A DNA stretch of 64,000 bases from Actinomycetes bacterium (GTDB lineage: Bacteria > Actinomycetota > Thermoleophilia > BMS3ABIN01). Below are positions 16,247-24,281 of this stretch, piece after piece; the stretch's first letter is position 1, and every line of letters starts with the position of its first letter. The position numbers and the translations under genes were made by a program. Below the pieces are notes generated by a model that saw only the letters and a list, made by a program, of their open reading frames with translations, was not told the origin of the DNA and searched no databases. Where the stretch lies: NCBI GenBank assembly GCA_021785935.1, contig JAJYOG010000004.1, forward strand, positions 28,052-92,051. Reading direction: 5' to 3'.

Positions 16247-19200
16247 ATGAGGAGACTGTTGCTGTTCAAGATCACGTTCGTACTAGCCGTCCTGCTGGCC
16301 CTAATCGTGGCCACACCGGCCTTTTCATCGGGGGTAGTTACTGGTGATGGTTCCTGGCAATGGAGCAATCCAACGCCTCAGGGGAACACCATGAAATCCG
16401 TTTCGTTTATCGACGCCAATAATGGTTGGGCGGCAGGCATCGCCGGCACCATTCTCAAGACAACCAATGGCGGCGCCAGCTGGTCAACCGAGGTTCCTTC
16501 GATAACCTGTGGGGCATCCCCCGTCATCGGCAGCGGCTGCAACCTTTCAGGCGTCAGCTTTGTCGACGCCAATAACGGCTGGGCTGTTGGTGATTACGGC
16601 ACCCTCTGGCATACCAGTAATGGTGGTGCGTCGTGGACTTCCCAGACAAGCAATCTGCCGGCGGCCGGTTGCTCCGGCGGTGGAAGCTGTCAATCAACAT
16701 CTCTTTCCGATGTCCACTTCTTTGATCTGAACACCGGCATTGCCACGGCTTCCGGTTATGCGTTTGGCACCACTGACGGTGGCGTTACCTGGGTTTTGGT
16801 CTCGGGAGTTTCCACTGACTATCTTTCCTCGGTGCAGATGACCGACAGCACTCACGCCGTTGCTGTTGGCAACCTCGGTACCGTTTACAAGATCAGCAGA
16901 AGCGGCGGCGCCTGGACCGCGGTTAAACAGACCGGCGGCGGCATCCCTTCAGCCACTGACCTTAGAGCGGTTTATTTCACCGATGTTAATCACGGTCTGG
17001 CCGTGGGCTCAACCAAGCTATGGAGGACGGTCGACGGCGGGGCCAACTGGCAACAGAATACGGCTTCGGCCACAACCAATTTCTGGGGCGTGACCGTTGT
17101 GGGCAACACTTTTGTCGCCACTGGCGATAACGGCACCATCCTCACGCGCAACTCGGTTTCCAACTGGACTGATTCCATGGATACCGTGATAGCGGGCATG
17201 AACGCCAGTCCCGCGGCTTCGAATACGACCAGCCGTTTATACGCGGTCGCTTTTCCCAGCGGATCCAGCACCGGGTATGCGGCGGGTGCCGGTGGCGAAG
17301 TCATTAAATCCATCGATACCGGCGCCAACTGGACGATTAAGGCCGGCGCCAGCGACAAGAGCTATAGCGGCGCCAGCTTCATTAACGACACTACCGGCTG
17401 GGTCGTAGCCGACAACGGATCGATTCTCAAAACTACAGATGCCGGCTCCAGTTGGGCATCCGACAGCAGCGGCATCGATCCCGCAACCAGCCTGCAGGGT
17501 GTGCAATTCCTCGACGCCACGACGGGCTTTGCCGTAGGTAATGCCGGCGGCATTGGTGTGGCCTATAAATATTCAAGCGGAACCTGGTCACATATGACTA
17601 TGCCAGCGGGCGTTGCATCCTTGTGGAACGTGCACATGACCAGCGCCACAGCGGGATGGGCCGTAGGCAGGGTCACAGGCGGTGCTCCCACGGGGGTCGC
17701 TCTGCGGACAGCTGACGGCTCTACCTGGAGCTTTGCCGGCACCGGCATAGGCACCGATGTGGAACTCTACGGTATCGATTCAACCGATGCCGCCACCAAC
17801 GGCTGGGCCGTGGGACAAAAGGCTAATGGTGACGGTGGCATAGGCATCCTCTATAAATATAGCGGCGGCACCTGGACCGCGACGGAAAAGAGCGACGTCA
17901 ATTTCTTTACATCCATCGACATGGTCAATGGCAGTACCGGTTACGCTGTGGGTTATTTCAGCGACATAACAGGACCCGCCGGCAAGGGCTACAAAACGAT
18001 TGACGGCGGCGCCACCTGGACCGCAATGACGATGAACACCAGCAAGCTGCTGTCTGAGGTATCTTTCCTTGACGCCAATACGGGTTTTGCGGCGGGCGAG
18101 GGCGGCCGGGTAGTGAAGACCATCAATGGCGGCACTACCTGGACTTCTGAAAGTGTGGGTACATCCACCAGTCTCAGCATGGTTACGGTAGTGCCGTCGA
18201 CCTGGTCGGCGACCGGCTATCTCGCATTAACGGGTGGCTCCAACGCCGCCATCTTACGTTCGCCGATGCCGCCGGAGGTTGCTTCGGTAAGCACGAGCGG
18301 CGTGCCGGTGAATCCGGCTTCCAACATCTCGGCAACGTTCGATAAGGGATTGAACGGCGCCACCGTCACTGGATCCAGCTTTACTATCAAACGCCATTCG
18401 GATTCAGCGCCCGTTGCCGGCGCGGTCAGCTACGACGCGGGCAGCTTCACGGCCACATTCGATCCGAGCGCCAATCTGGATTACGCGACTACATATGACG
18501 CCACATTGACTACGACGATTACCGATTCAGCCGGAGATCATATGGTGCAGGCATATAACTGGAGCTTCGCAACCTCTCGAGCTTATTACTGGACCTGGTA
18601 CGACAGCCAGAGCGCCGGCGCCAAGGACTGGGTGCTGATGGCCAATCCGTTTGGCTCGGGCAAGACGCTTAACTTTAGCCTGTCGATAGCGGGTAATCCC
18701 ATGGATCTCTCGCAAGATAATAACGGCGTCGTCGGTCCGGGACAGAGCATCGCCCCCGAGTACGACACTGTCATCGGCGGCCCCGTGGTGGCGTCATCTC
18801 TAACCGGAGATAAGGGGATCACCTCCCAGCGCATCATCTGGGCCAATAACTCGCTCGAAGAGGTGCTCGGGACCGACGCCGCCAAACTAAGCAATCACTT
18901 CTGGTGGACCTGGTACGACGAAGAGAATGGCTCAGGTTTTAAGAACTGGATCCTGATCGCCAATCCTTCAGATTCAGCTACGGTCTACTACCGCATCAAG
19001 ATCGCGGGTGCTTCGCCGGCCGGCTCCGCCGCCGGCCAGCCCACAGGCACGCTCACTCCGGGCCAGAGCATAACGCCGCGCTTCCCCGGGACCAAGAACG
19101 GCCCCGTGGAGGTCCAGGCCTGGTCTGACTCCCTCGACGGCTCTGTGCCCGCCAAGGTCATGGCTTCCCAGCGGGTCTTAAGTAACGCCAACACCGCCTT

Positions 19201-19939
19201 TAACGAGGTGCCGGGTATTCCCGACTCTGAGCTTACCAATCACTACCTCTGGACCTGGTATGACAATGCCGGGGCCCGCGACTGGGTGCTTGTCGCCAAT
19301 CCGGCCACCAACGCCGATGGCTCGCTGAACTCCGATGCCATGTTCTACGAGATCTGGATCGGTGGCACAAAACAAGCCGACGATATTACCGGCGGCGGCG
19401 GTTACGGCCCTGGCACTATTGCTCCGGGCGCCAATATAACCCCCAGGTTCAATCTGCCGGCCGAGGGACCGGTGGAGGTCAAGACCTACAAGGACGCGGG
19501 CCATACGGTGGCTTTGCGCTCCATAGCCTCTCAGCGCGTCATCTGGGGCCCCTCATTTGAAGAGGTTCCCGGATATAACTACTCGGCCCTTACAAGCGAC
19601 TACCACTGGACCTGGTATGACCAAAGCACCTCCAGCATGAGAAACTGGGTGCTCATCGCCAATCCCACCGGCAGCACCGTTCGTGCCCAGGTACTCATTG
19701 CCGGCGTGCCGCAGGTAAATACGATCCCGGGCGATCCCAACAATGGCTCCAACTTCTTCGACATTCCCACGGGTCAGAACGTGACTCCCTGGTTTGATAC
19801 CCAGATCGGGGGACCGGTGGAGGTGCGCGGTTACACGCCGGGAGGATCCTGGCCGGCCAACCAGCAAAACGTCATGACCTCCCAGAGGGTGCTTTACAAC
19901 GGCTTCTTCAACGAGACGCTGGGGACGGTTCTGAATTAA
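16247..19939 (+). CDS. Secreted Ycf48-like propeller protein with WYD/SQR modules
   Basis: A protein of 1230 residues. I chose ATG 16247 because AGGAG lies 6 nt upstream and the signal peptide MRRLLLFKITFVLAVLLALI follows; the track start at 16169 adds 26 unlikely residues. From about residue 30 to 670 there are many BNR/Ycf48-type repeats (FVDANNGWAVGDYGT..., TTNGGASW), expected to form beta-propellers. Around 675-780 is a Big_5/Ig-like domain (PPEVASVSTSGVPVNPAS...ATFD). Four WYD modules follow near 780, 883, 998 and 1118, homologous to those of the preceding protein (WTWYD, NWVLIANP, PGQSITPRFP, GPVEV, SQRV). No membrane anchor or sorting motif is visible at the C-terminus. Likely cell-surface; ligand unknown. 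Confidence 0.88.
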   Translation: MRRLLLFKITFVLAVLLALIVATPAFSSGVVTGDGSWQWSNPTPQGNTMKSVSFIDANNGWAAGIAGTILKTTNGGASWSTEVPSITCGASPVIGSGCNLSGVSFVDANNGWAVGDYGTLWHTSNGGASWTSQTSNLPAAGCSGGGSCQSTSLSDVHFFDLNTGIATASGYAFGTTDGGVTWVLVSGVSTDYLSSVQMTDSTHAVAVGNLGTVYKISRSGGAWTAVKQTGGGIPSATDLRAVYFTDVNHGLAVGSTKLWRTVDGGANWQQNTASATTNFWGVTVVGNTFVATGDNGTILTRNSVSNWTDSMDTVIAGMNASPAASNTTSRLYAVAFPSGSSTGYAAGAGGEVIKSIDTGANWTIKAGASDKSYSGASFINDTTGWVVADNGSILKTTDAGSSWASDSSGIDPATSLQGVQFLDATTGFAVGNAGGIGVAYKYSSGTWSHMTMPAGVASLWNVHMTSATAGWAVGRVTGGAPTGVALRTADGSTWSFAGTGIGTDVELYGIDSTDAATNGWAVGQKANGDGGIGILYKYSGGTWTATEKSDVNFFTSIDMVNGSTGYAVGYFSDITGPAGKGYKTIDGGATWTAMTMNTSKLLSEVSFLDANTGFAAGEGGRVVKTINGGTTWTSESVGTSTSLSMVTVVPSTWSATGYLALTGGSNAAILRSPMPPEVASVSTSGVPVNPASNISATFDKGLNGATVTGSSFTIKRHSDSAPVAGAVSYDAGSFTATFDPSANLDYATTYDATLTTTITDSAGDHMVQAYNWSFATSRAYYWTWYDSQSAGAKDWVLMANPFGSGKTLNFSLSIAGNPMDLSQDNNGVVGPGQSIAPEYDTVIGGPVVASSLTGDKGITSQRIIWANNSLEEVLGTDAAKLSNHFWWTWYDEENGSGFKNWILIANPSDSATVYYRIKIAGASPAGSAAGQPTGTLTPGQSITPRFPGTKNGPVEVQAWSDSLDGSVPAKVMASQRVLSNANTAFNEVPGIPDSELTNHYLWTWYDNAGARDWVLVANPATNADGSLNSDAMFYEIWIGGTKQADDITGGGGYGPGTIAPGANITPRFNLPAEGPVEVKTYKDAGHTVALRSIASQRVIWGPSFEEVPGYNYSALTSDYHWTWYDQSTSSMRNWVLIANPTGSTVRAQVLIAGVPQVNTIPGDPNNGSNFFDIPTGQNVTPWFDTQIGGPVEVRGYTPGGSWPANQQNVMTSQRVLYNGFFNETLGTVLN

Positions 19940-19952
19940 GCAGAAGTAACTT

Positions 19953-19977
19953 GGGGGCGGCCCAGTGGGCCGCCCCT
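19953..19977 (+). terminator. GC-rich hairpin after the propeller gene
   Basis: GGGGCGGCCC-AGT-GGGCCGCCCC is a perfect 10-bp stem 14 nt after the stop codon. There is no T-tract, so it may be a weak terminator or a REP-like palindrome. Confidence 0.5.
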
Positions 19978-20075
19978 ACAAACGTTCGCGAACATCCAAA
20001 CCACAGCCGTCCTCACAAGACCATTGGTAGGGCGGTAGCCTTTGGCGATGTGAGGGAGGGGAAGAAGGATCGATC

Positions 20076-20462
20076 ATGGAATTTCCGGTAGAATTCGAGT
20101 TCGGTTTGGACACGCAACTGATGGCTATACGCCTGGCTGCCGATGCGGAAAGACTCAATGTTCTGGACGATATCTGGACCGCATATCTCAGCACCGAACC
20201 GGAACCATCGACCGTTGAGCATGACCTTCCCGAAATCCGAGGGCTTGTTGATGAGATATGTGATTTATTGGAGCGGGTTGGAAAGGGAAGCGTTGAGCTC
20301 CGCGGTGTCATCAGCGAGCTTGAGATGAGCCTGGACGACGAGCTGCGCGAATCTGTTTTACAGCACCCCCTGGGCGAGCGCCTGCTGCCTTTTACGAAAG
20401 CACTAGGCGTGCCTGGATTGCTAATTTCGGAATTGTTACAGCCCGAGGTTGGAATTGTCTGA
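20076..20462 (+). CDS. Hypothetical protein, 128 aa
   Basis: A small acidic protein (MEFPVEFEFGLDTQL...). It has GAAGGA six nt before the ATG and codon use like the surroundings, so it is probably real; the minus-strand ORFs 19976-20311 and 20013-20222 are shadows. It appears largely helical with no Cys, no signal peptide and no membrane segment. I recognise no family. It stands alone between the propeller gene terminator and the minus-strand toxin-antitoxin pair. Confidence 0.55.
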   Translation: MEFPVEFEFGLDTQLMAIRLAADAERLNVLDDIWTAYLSTEPEPSTVEHDLPEIRGLVDEICDLLERVGKGSVELRGVISELEMSLDDELRESVLQHPLGERLLPFTKALGVPGLLISELLQPEVGIV

Positions 20463-20717
20463 AGGCCGGAGATATTGCCTCGGCAAGTACGTATGCCTCA
20501 AGCTTGTTTAGGTCACCCCCACGAAAAGGATAAAATCTCCCCCCTTAGCTGAAAGAAGCTATGACCAGTTACACTTTTAGGACAAAATATATCGGCTCAG
20601 TATGTAATTTTGATCGAATCCTGAAGTGGCAATTTTCGATTGCCTCTGTTTTAACGAAGGTAATATACCTGTTATGACATATCAATGACAACCAGCCGAG
20701 GTCTTTGAAGGCTTGGA
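20463..20717. other. Intergenic, no gene seen
   Basis: An AT-richer stretch between the hypothetical protein and the 3' end of the antitoxin gene. It holds only a short TAGCT/AGCTA inverted repeat near 20549 and no convincing ORF or RNA. Confidence 0.4.
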
Positions 20718-20993
20718 TTAACCAATCGAGATCTTTAGCTTTTTCCCAAGAACGGACGCAAAGTTTTCCAGTGTGGAGAGCTTTATATCCTCCGCATGAT
20801 TTTCCATCCTTGAAATGGCCGACTTTTTGGTTTTTAGTCTTTCCGCAATTTCTGCCTGAGTGAGCCCCGACTCTTCTCTGGCTAGACGCAACATAGCGCC
20901 GATTTTAAAAGTCTGATAACCCTCCTCATATCCCAAGGCGAATTCTTTGTCGGTCCGCTGGCGCCGGCTAACATATTTTTTCAAATCACTCAT
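20718..20993 (-). CDS. higA: HigA-like XRE antitoxin
   Basis: A 91-residue protein with a Cro/CI helix-turn-helix: GAMLRLAREESGLTQAEIAE followed by RLKTKKSAISRMENH. The C-terminus LSTLENFASVLGKKLKISIG is typical of HigA-type antitoxins of this short class. It is translated after the toxin gene with a 4-nt overlap, the reverse order (toxin first) characteristic of higBA. It should bind the toxin and repress the shared promoter; an inverted repeat upstream of the toxin gene is a candidate operator. Confidence 0.85.
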   Translation of the reverse strand: MSDLKKYVSRRQRTDKEFALGYEEGYQTFKIGAMLRLAREESGLTQAEIAERLKTKKSAISRMENHAEDIKLSTLENFASVLGKKLKISIG

Positions 20994-21184
20994 GGAGTCT
21001 TTCTCACTTTCAAATAGTCTCTTTTACGTTTTTCGGCAATGCTTATTTCGCTTGGTGGAGTTTTCTGGGTTTTCTTCTGGAACGCGTGATTTAAAACAAC
21101 CATCTCCTTGCCGGTCAGCGAGTCGAGGAACTCCTCGACTGGGGAGCGCCCCGACTTGCTGCGACAAAATTTAATTTCCCTCAT
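20990..21184 (-). pseudogene. HigB/RelE-type toxin with internal deletion
   Basis: The 64-residue product begins MREIKFCRSKSGRSPVEEFLDSL and ends VVLNHAFQKKTQKTPPSEI...AEKRKRDY, which are the N- and C-terminal parts of phage-derived Gp49-like/HigB toxins of usually about 105-115 residues. The two parts are joined at SLTGKE|MVV, so roughly 45 residues that normally carry the central beta strands and catalytic basic residues are absent. The frame is kept. The mRNA-cleaving activity is therefore probably lost, while the overlap with higA is preserved. The missing segment is inferred from memory of the family. Confidence 0.7.
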
Positions 21185-21191
21185 CGGCTAT

Positions 21192-21215
21192 AAGGTTAAC
21201 ATATAAGTTAACTTA
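21192..21215. promoter_or_regulatory. Candidate HigA operator
   Basis: AAGGTTAAC-ATATAA-GTTAACTTA is an imperfect inverted repeat containing two GTTAAC hexamers. It begins 8 bp upstream of the toxin ATG (minus strand) and contains a TATAT-like -10 region. Its position fits autoregulation by HigA. Confidence 0.5.
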
Positions 21216-21474
21216 ATGCCGGCCATCGAGTGGCTGCCCTAGGCAACCCTGCCCCACTACCGCCGCCAGTGGCCGCAAACCGGCCCTCAGGTTCTTCAAA
21301 TCAAATGGCGGCGGGTGAACGACTTCTTGTTCTGCCCCTAGTGAGAGGCTGCCTCGCATTGGCTTTCACATAGTAAGATTCCTGAAATAATCTCCCCGCC
21401 TTCGAAGATCACATCCCACAATTCTTCAAAAAGAATCTCTCCGGGATCTGATGTGAGAATTAAATCCTCTCAAA

Positions 21475-21504
21475 TTGAAGCTGGCGTGACCGCCGGTATA
21501 GAAT
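21475..21504 (+). promoter_or_regulatory. Putative promoter of the sugar cluster
   Basis: TTGAAG and TAGAAT are separated by 18 bp in the 381-bp divergent gap between higB and the acetyltransferase gene. The rest of the gap (21216-21474) shows no ORF or RNA that I can recognise. Confidence 0.4.
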
Positions 21505-21523
21505 AGATAATTCGTAGGAGATT

Positions 21524-21540
21524 CCGCCGCGCGGTTTTTT
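21524..21540 (+). terminator. Terminator-like hairpin in the sugar-cluster leader
   Basis: CCGC-CGC-GCGG followed directly by six T residues, between the putative promoter and the ATG at 21566. There is no plus-strand gene just upstream to terminate, so an attenuator is more likely than a true terminator. Confidence 0.5.
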
Positions 21541-21565
21541 CCTGTTAATCGAATTCAGGGCGCTC

Positions 21566-22105
21566 ATGAGCAAAGATCCCGACACCATGATCCATCCGTC
21601 CGCGGAGGTTTCCGGCGGCGCCAGCATCGGCGCCGGCACGCTGGTCTGGCATCAGGCGCAGGTGCGTGAAGGCGCGGTCATCGGCGACGGCTGTGTTCTG
21701 GGTAAAGGCGTCTATATTGATATAAAGGTGAAAATTGGTAATAAGGTAAAGATTCAGAATTACGCCTGCCTCTACCAGGGCCTGACCGTTGGCGACGAGG
21801 TATTTATTGGTCCGCACGTTTGTTTCACCAATGACCTGAGGCCGAGGGCGCACAACGAGGAGTGGCAGATTGTGCCGACCCGGGTTGAGAGCGGAGCCTC
21901 GGTAGGAGCCGGTTCGATTATTATCTGCGGGGTGACACTGGGAGCCAACTGCATGGTGGCGGCGGGCAGCGTTGTTACAAAAGATGTACCGGCGCAAACG
22001 CTGGTGGCAGGTAATCCGGCGCGGCAGGCCGGAACGGTCTGCCGCTGCGGTGAGAAGATCGAAACCGGCGTCACTGAGTGCCCTGCATGCGGCGGGACTT
22101 TTTGA
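21566..22105 (+). CDS. Left-handed beta-helix N-acetyltransferase (WbpD/WlbB-like)
   Basis: A 179-residue acyltransferase. Hexapeptide repeats run through the protein (for example IGAGTLVWH, IGDGCVLGKGVYI, IGNKVKIQN), with FIGPHVCFTNDLRPR and the C-terminal AGNPARQAGTVCRCG typical of UDP-sugar 3-amino N-acetyltransferases of the WbpD group. The C-terminus adds a small zinc ribbon (CRCG...CPACGG). The predicted step is acetylation of the 3-amino group made by the neighbouring aminotransferase. First gene of a four-gene cluster with the aminotransferase, oxidoreductase and a glycosyltransferase. Confidence 0.85.
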   Translation: MSKDPDTMIHPSAEVSGGASIGAGTLVWHQAQVREGAVIGDGCVLGKGVYIDIKVKIGNKVKIQNYACLYQGLTVGDEVFIGPHVCFTNDLRPRAHNEEWQIVPTRVESGASVGAGSIIICGVTLGANCMVAAGSVVTKDVPAQTLVAGNPARQAGTVCRCGEKIETGVTECPACGGTF

Positions 22106-22175
22106 GCGCCTTCCCCAAAGCCATGAGCCGCGCTCCGGGGTTCAAAGTCACGGGTTGCTTCCAGGAGTCAAAATC

Positions 22176-23291
22176 ATGACCGGCTCTGGCGAGACAGAGC
22201 GCATGCGGCTGGCGGCCCCGATAGTCGGCGATGCCGAGATCGAGGCCATTACCAGGGTCATGAAGTCCGGCAACATGGCCCAGGGCCCCGAGACCGCCGG
22301 TTTCGAAACAGAGTTTGCCACCTGGTGCGGCGCTCCCCATGCGGTAGCGGTCTCCTCGGGAACGACGGCGCTCCATACCGCCCTTCTGGCCCACGGCATC
22401 GGCCCCGGCGACTCGGTGCTTACGACTCCCTTTACCTTCATCGCGACCGCCAATGCCATCCTCATGGCTGGTGCGCGGCCGTTGTTCGCGGATATCAACC
22501 CCGCTGATTTCAATCTCGATCCGGCCAAGGCTGAGCAGGCGATCGAGCCTGATACCAAGGCCATCATCGCCGTGCACCTCTACGGCCAGGCGGCGGACCT
22601 GGGCGCCCTGCGCAGCCTCGCCAGCGACCGCGGCCTCATCCTGATCGAGGATGCCTGCCAGTCTCATGGCGCCCGCTTCGAAGGGGACATGGTCGGCTTA
22701 ACAGGGACCGCCTGTTACTCCTTCTATCCCACCAAGAACATGACCACCGGCGAGGGCGGCATCATGACGACCGACGATGAAGAGGCTGACGCCAGGGCGC
22801 GCATGATCAGGTCGCATGGATCGCGCATCCGCTATCATCATGAGATCCTGGGTTACAATTACAGGATGACGGATCTGGCGGCGGCCATCGGCCGGGTGCA
22901 GCTGACCCGCGTTGATGAATTCAACGATCGCAGGCGCCGCAATGCGGAGCGTCTGACTGAAGCGCTAAAGGGGATCCCCGGTCTGGAAACGCCGCGCGAA
23001 CTTGCCGGCAGGCGCCATGTCTATCATCAGTACGCGGTGCGGATAAAACCGGATTTTCCCCTGGACCGTGAAACCTTTCAAAAGGAGCTGGCCGCAAACG
23101 GTATCGACTCCGACATCCATTATCCCGTTACGGTGACCCGCCAGCCGTTGTATGATGGCATGGGCGTTTGGCCGGAACTGCCGGAGGCCCAAACGGCCGC
23201 GGCGGAAGTATTATCGCTGCCGGTACAGCCGGGCCTGACCGTGGATGATATGGACCGCCTGGCAGAATCAATCAGGAGGATAATTTCGTGA
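22176..23291 (+). CDS. DegT/DnrJ/EryC1 sugar aminotransferase (WbpE-like)
   Basis: A 371-residue PLP aminotransferase acting on a nucleotide keto-sugar. The start region LAAPIVGDAEIEAITRVMKS, VSSGTTALHTAL, and EDACQSHGA are family signatures, and the PLP lysine is in FYPTKNMTTGEGG. I chose ATG 22176 because AGGAG lies about 8 nt upstream; the ORF track starts at 21972 inside the acetyltransferase gene in a frame that gives unrelated residues. It overlaps the next gene by 4 nt (GTGA). With the acetyltransferase and the Gfo/Idh/MocA dehydrogenase it reconstructs the WbpB-E-D logic for a 2,3-diacetamido uronic acid type sugar. Confidence 0.9.
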   Translation: MTGSGETERMRLAAPIVGDAEIEAITRVMKSGNMAQGPETAGFETEFATWCGAPHAVAVSSGTTALHTALLAHGIGPGDSVLTTPFTFIATANAILMAGARPLFADINPADFNLDPAKAEQAIEPDTKAIIAVHLYGQAADLGALRSLASDRGLILIEDACQSHGARFEGDMVGLTGTACYSFYPTKNMTTGEGGIMTTDDEEADARARMIRSHGSRIRYHHEILGYNYRMTDLAAAIGRVQLTRVDEFNDRRRRNAERLTEALKGIPGLETPRELAGRRHVYHQYAVRIKPDFPLDRETFQKELAANGIDSDIHYPVTVTRQPLYDGMGVWPELPEAQTAAAEVLSLPVQPGLTVDDMDRLAESIRRIIS

Positions 23292-24259
23292 ACATAGCAG
23301 TCGTCGGCGTTGGCGTAATGGGCGCCTATCATACCAGGATCTGTTCACAGCTGGCCAAGGCCAACCTCGTCGGCGTCTGCGATGTCGACAAGACGGTCGC
23401 GGAGCCGCTGGCGCGCCGCTACGGCGTCAAATATTTTGACAATGTGGCCGATGTTGCCAAAGTCGCCGACGCCGCCATTATCGCCGCGCCGACAGAGTAC
23501 CACTTCAAGATAGCCTCCCAACTCATGGACGCCGGTCTGCACGTCCTCGTGGAAAAACCGATGACGATCACTCTCGACGACTCACGCCGAATGATCGATC
23601 AGGCGCGCCAGCTGGGACGGGTGTTACAGGTGGGCCACGTCGAACGCTTCAACCCCGCCGTTCACGAGCTGCCGCATGTCGTCTCCAAACCTCTTCTGAT
23701 CCAGGCCGAGCGCCTCTCGCCGCAGTCGAACCGCTGCCGCGACATCGGCGTGGTCATGGATCTGATGATCCACGACCTGGACATCGTCGCCTCGCTGGCC
23801 GGCAGTGAAGTCAAGGAAATCGCGGCTATTGTTTCGCGCGTGCGGCCGGAATGTGAAGATGTGGCCGTCGCCACCCTGGTCTTCGAGAGCGGCATGGTTG
23901 CCAACCTGGTTGCCAGCCGCATGACCCAGAGCAAGGTGCGGCGCCTGGCGGTCACCCAGGAGGACGCCTACGTAGTCGTCGATTTCCAGCGCCAGGACCT
24001 GATGATCAACCGGCATACCTTTTCAGAATATTCCGGGGATGAAGACACCCGCTACGTGCAGGAAAGCCTGATTGAGATTCCCTACCTGCGCACGCGCGGG
24101 GAGCCGCTCTTCCTCGAGGTCGAGCATTTCGTCGATTGCGTGCTGGAAGGCAAAAAACCGCTTGTTTCCGGCGAAGACGGGCTCAGGGCCCTGTCGCTGG
24201 CCTACAGCGTACTGAAAGCCGCCGGCGCCCCGGAACTGGTGCCGGGAACCAAGGAGTGA
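23288..24259 (+). CDS. Gfo/Idh/MocA-family oxidoreductase (WbpB-like)
   Basis: A 323-residue NAD-dependent sugar dehydrogenase. The Rossmann start MNIAVVGVGVMGAYHTRI and the HVLVEKPMTITLDDSR motif (EKP is the family hallmark) are present, followed by VGHVERFNPAV and VMDLMIHDLDIV. It starts with GTG, 4 nt inside the aminotransferase gene. In the WbpB-E-D pathway it would oxidise C3 of a UDP-GlcNAc-derived uronic acid before transamination. The substrate here is inferred from the cluster only. Confidence 0.88.
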   Translation: MNIAVVGVGVMGAYHTRICSQLAKANLVGVCDVDKTVAEPLARRYGVKYFDNVADVAKVADAAIIAAPTEYHFKIASQLMDAGLHVLVEKPMTITLDDSRRMIDQARQLGRVLQVGHVERFNPAVHELPHVVSKPLLIQAERLSPQSNRCRDIGVVMDLMIHDLDIVASLAGSEVKEIAAIVSRVRPECEDVAVATLVFESGMVANLVASRMTQSKVRRLAVTQEDAYVVVDFQRQDLMINRHTFSEYSGDEDTRYVQESLIEIPYLRTRGEPLFLEVEHFVDCVLEGKKPLVSGEDGLRALSLAYSVLKAAGAPELVPGTKE

Positions 24260-24281
24260 CAGGGGGAGTGACGGTGGGCTA

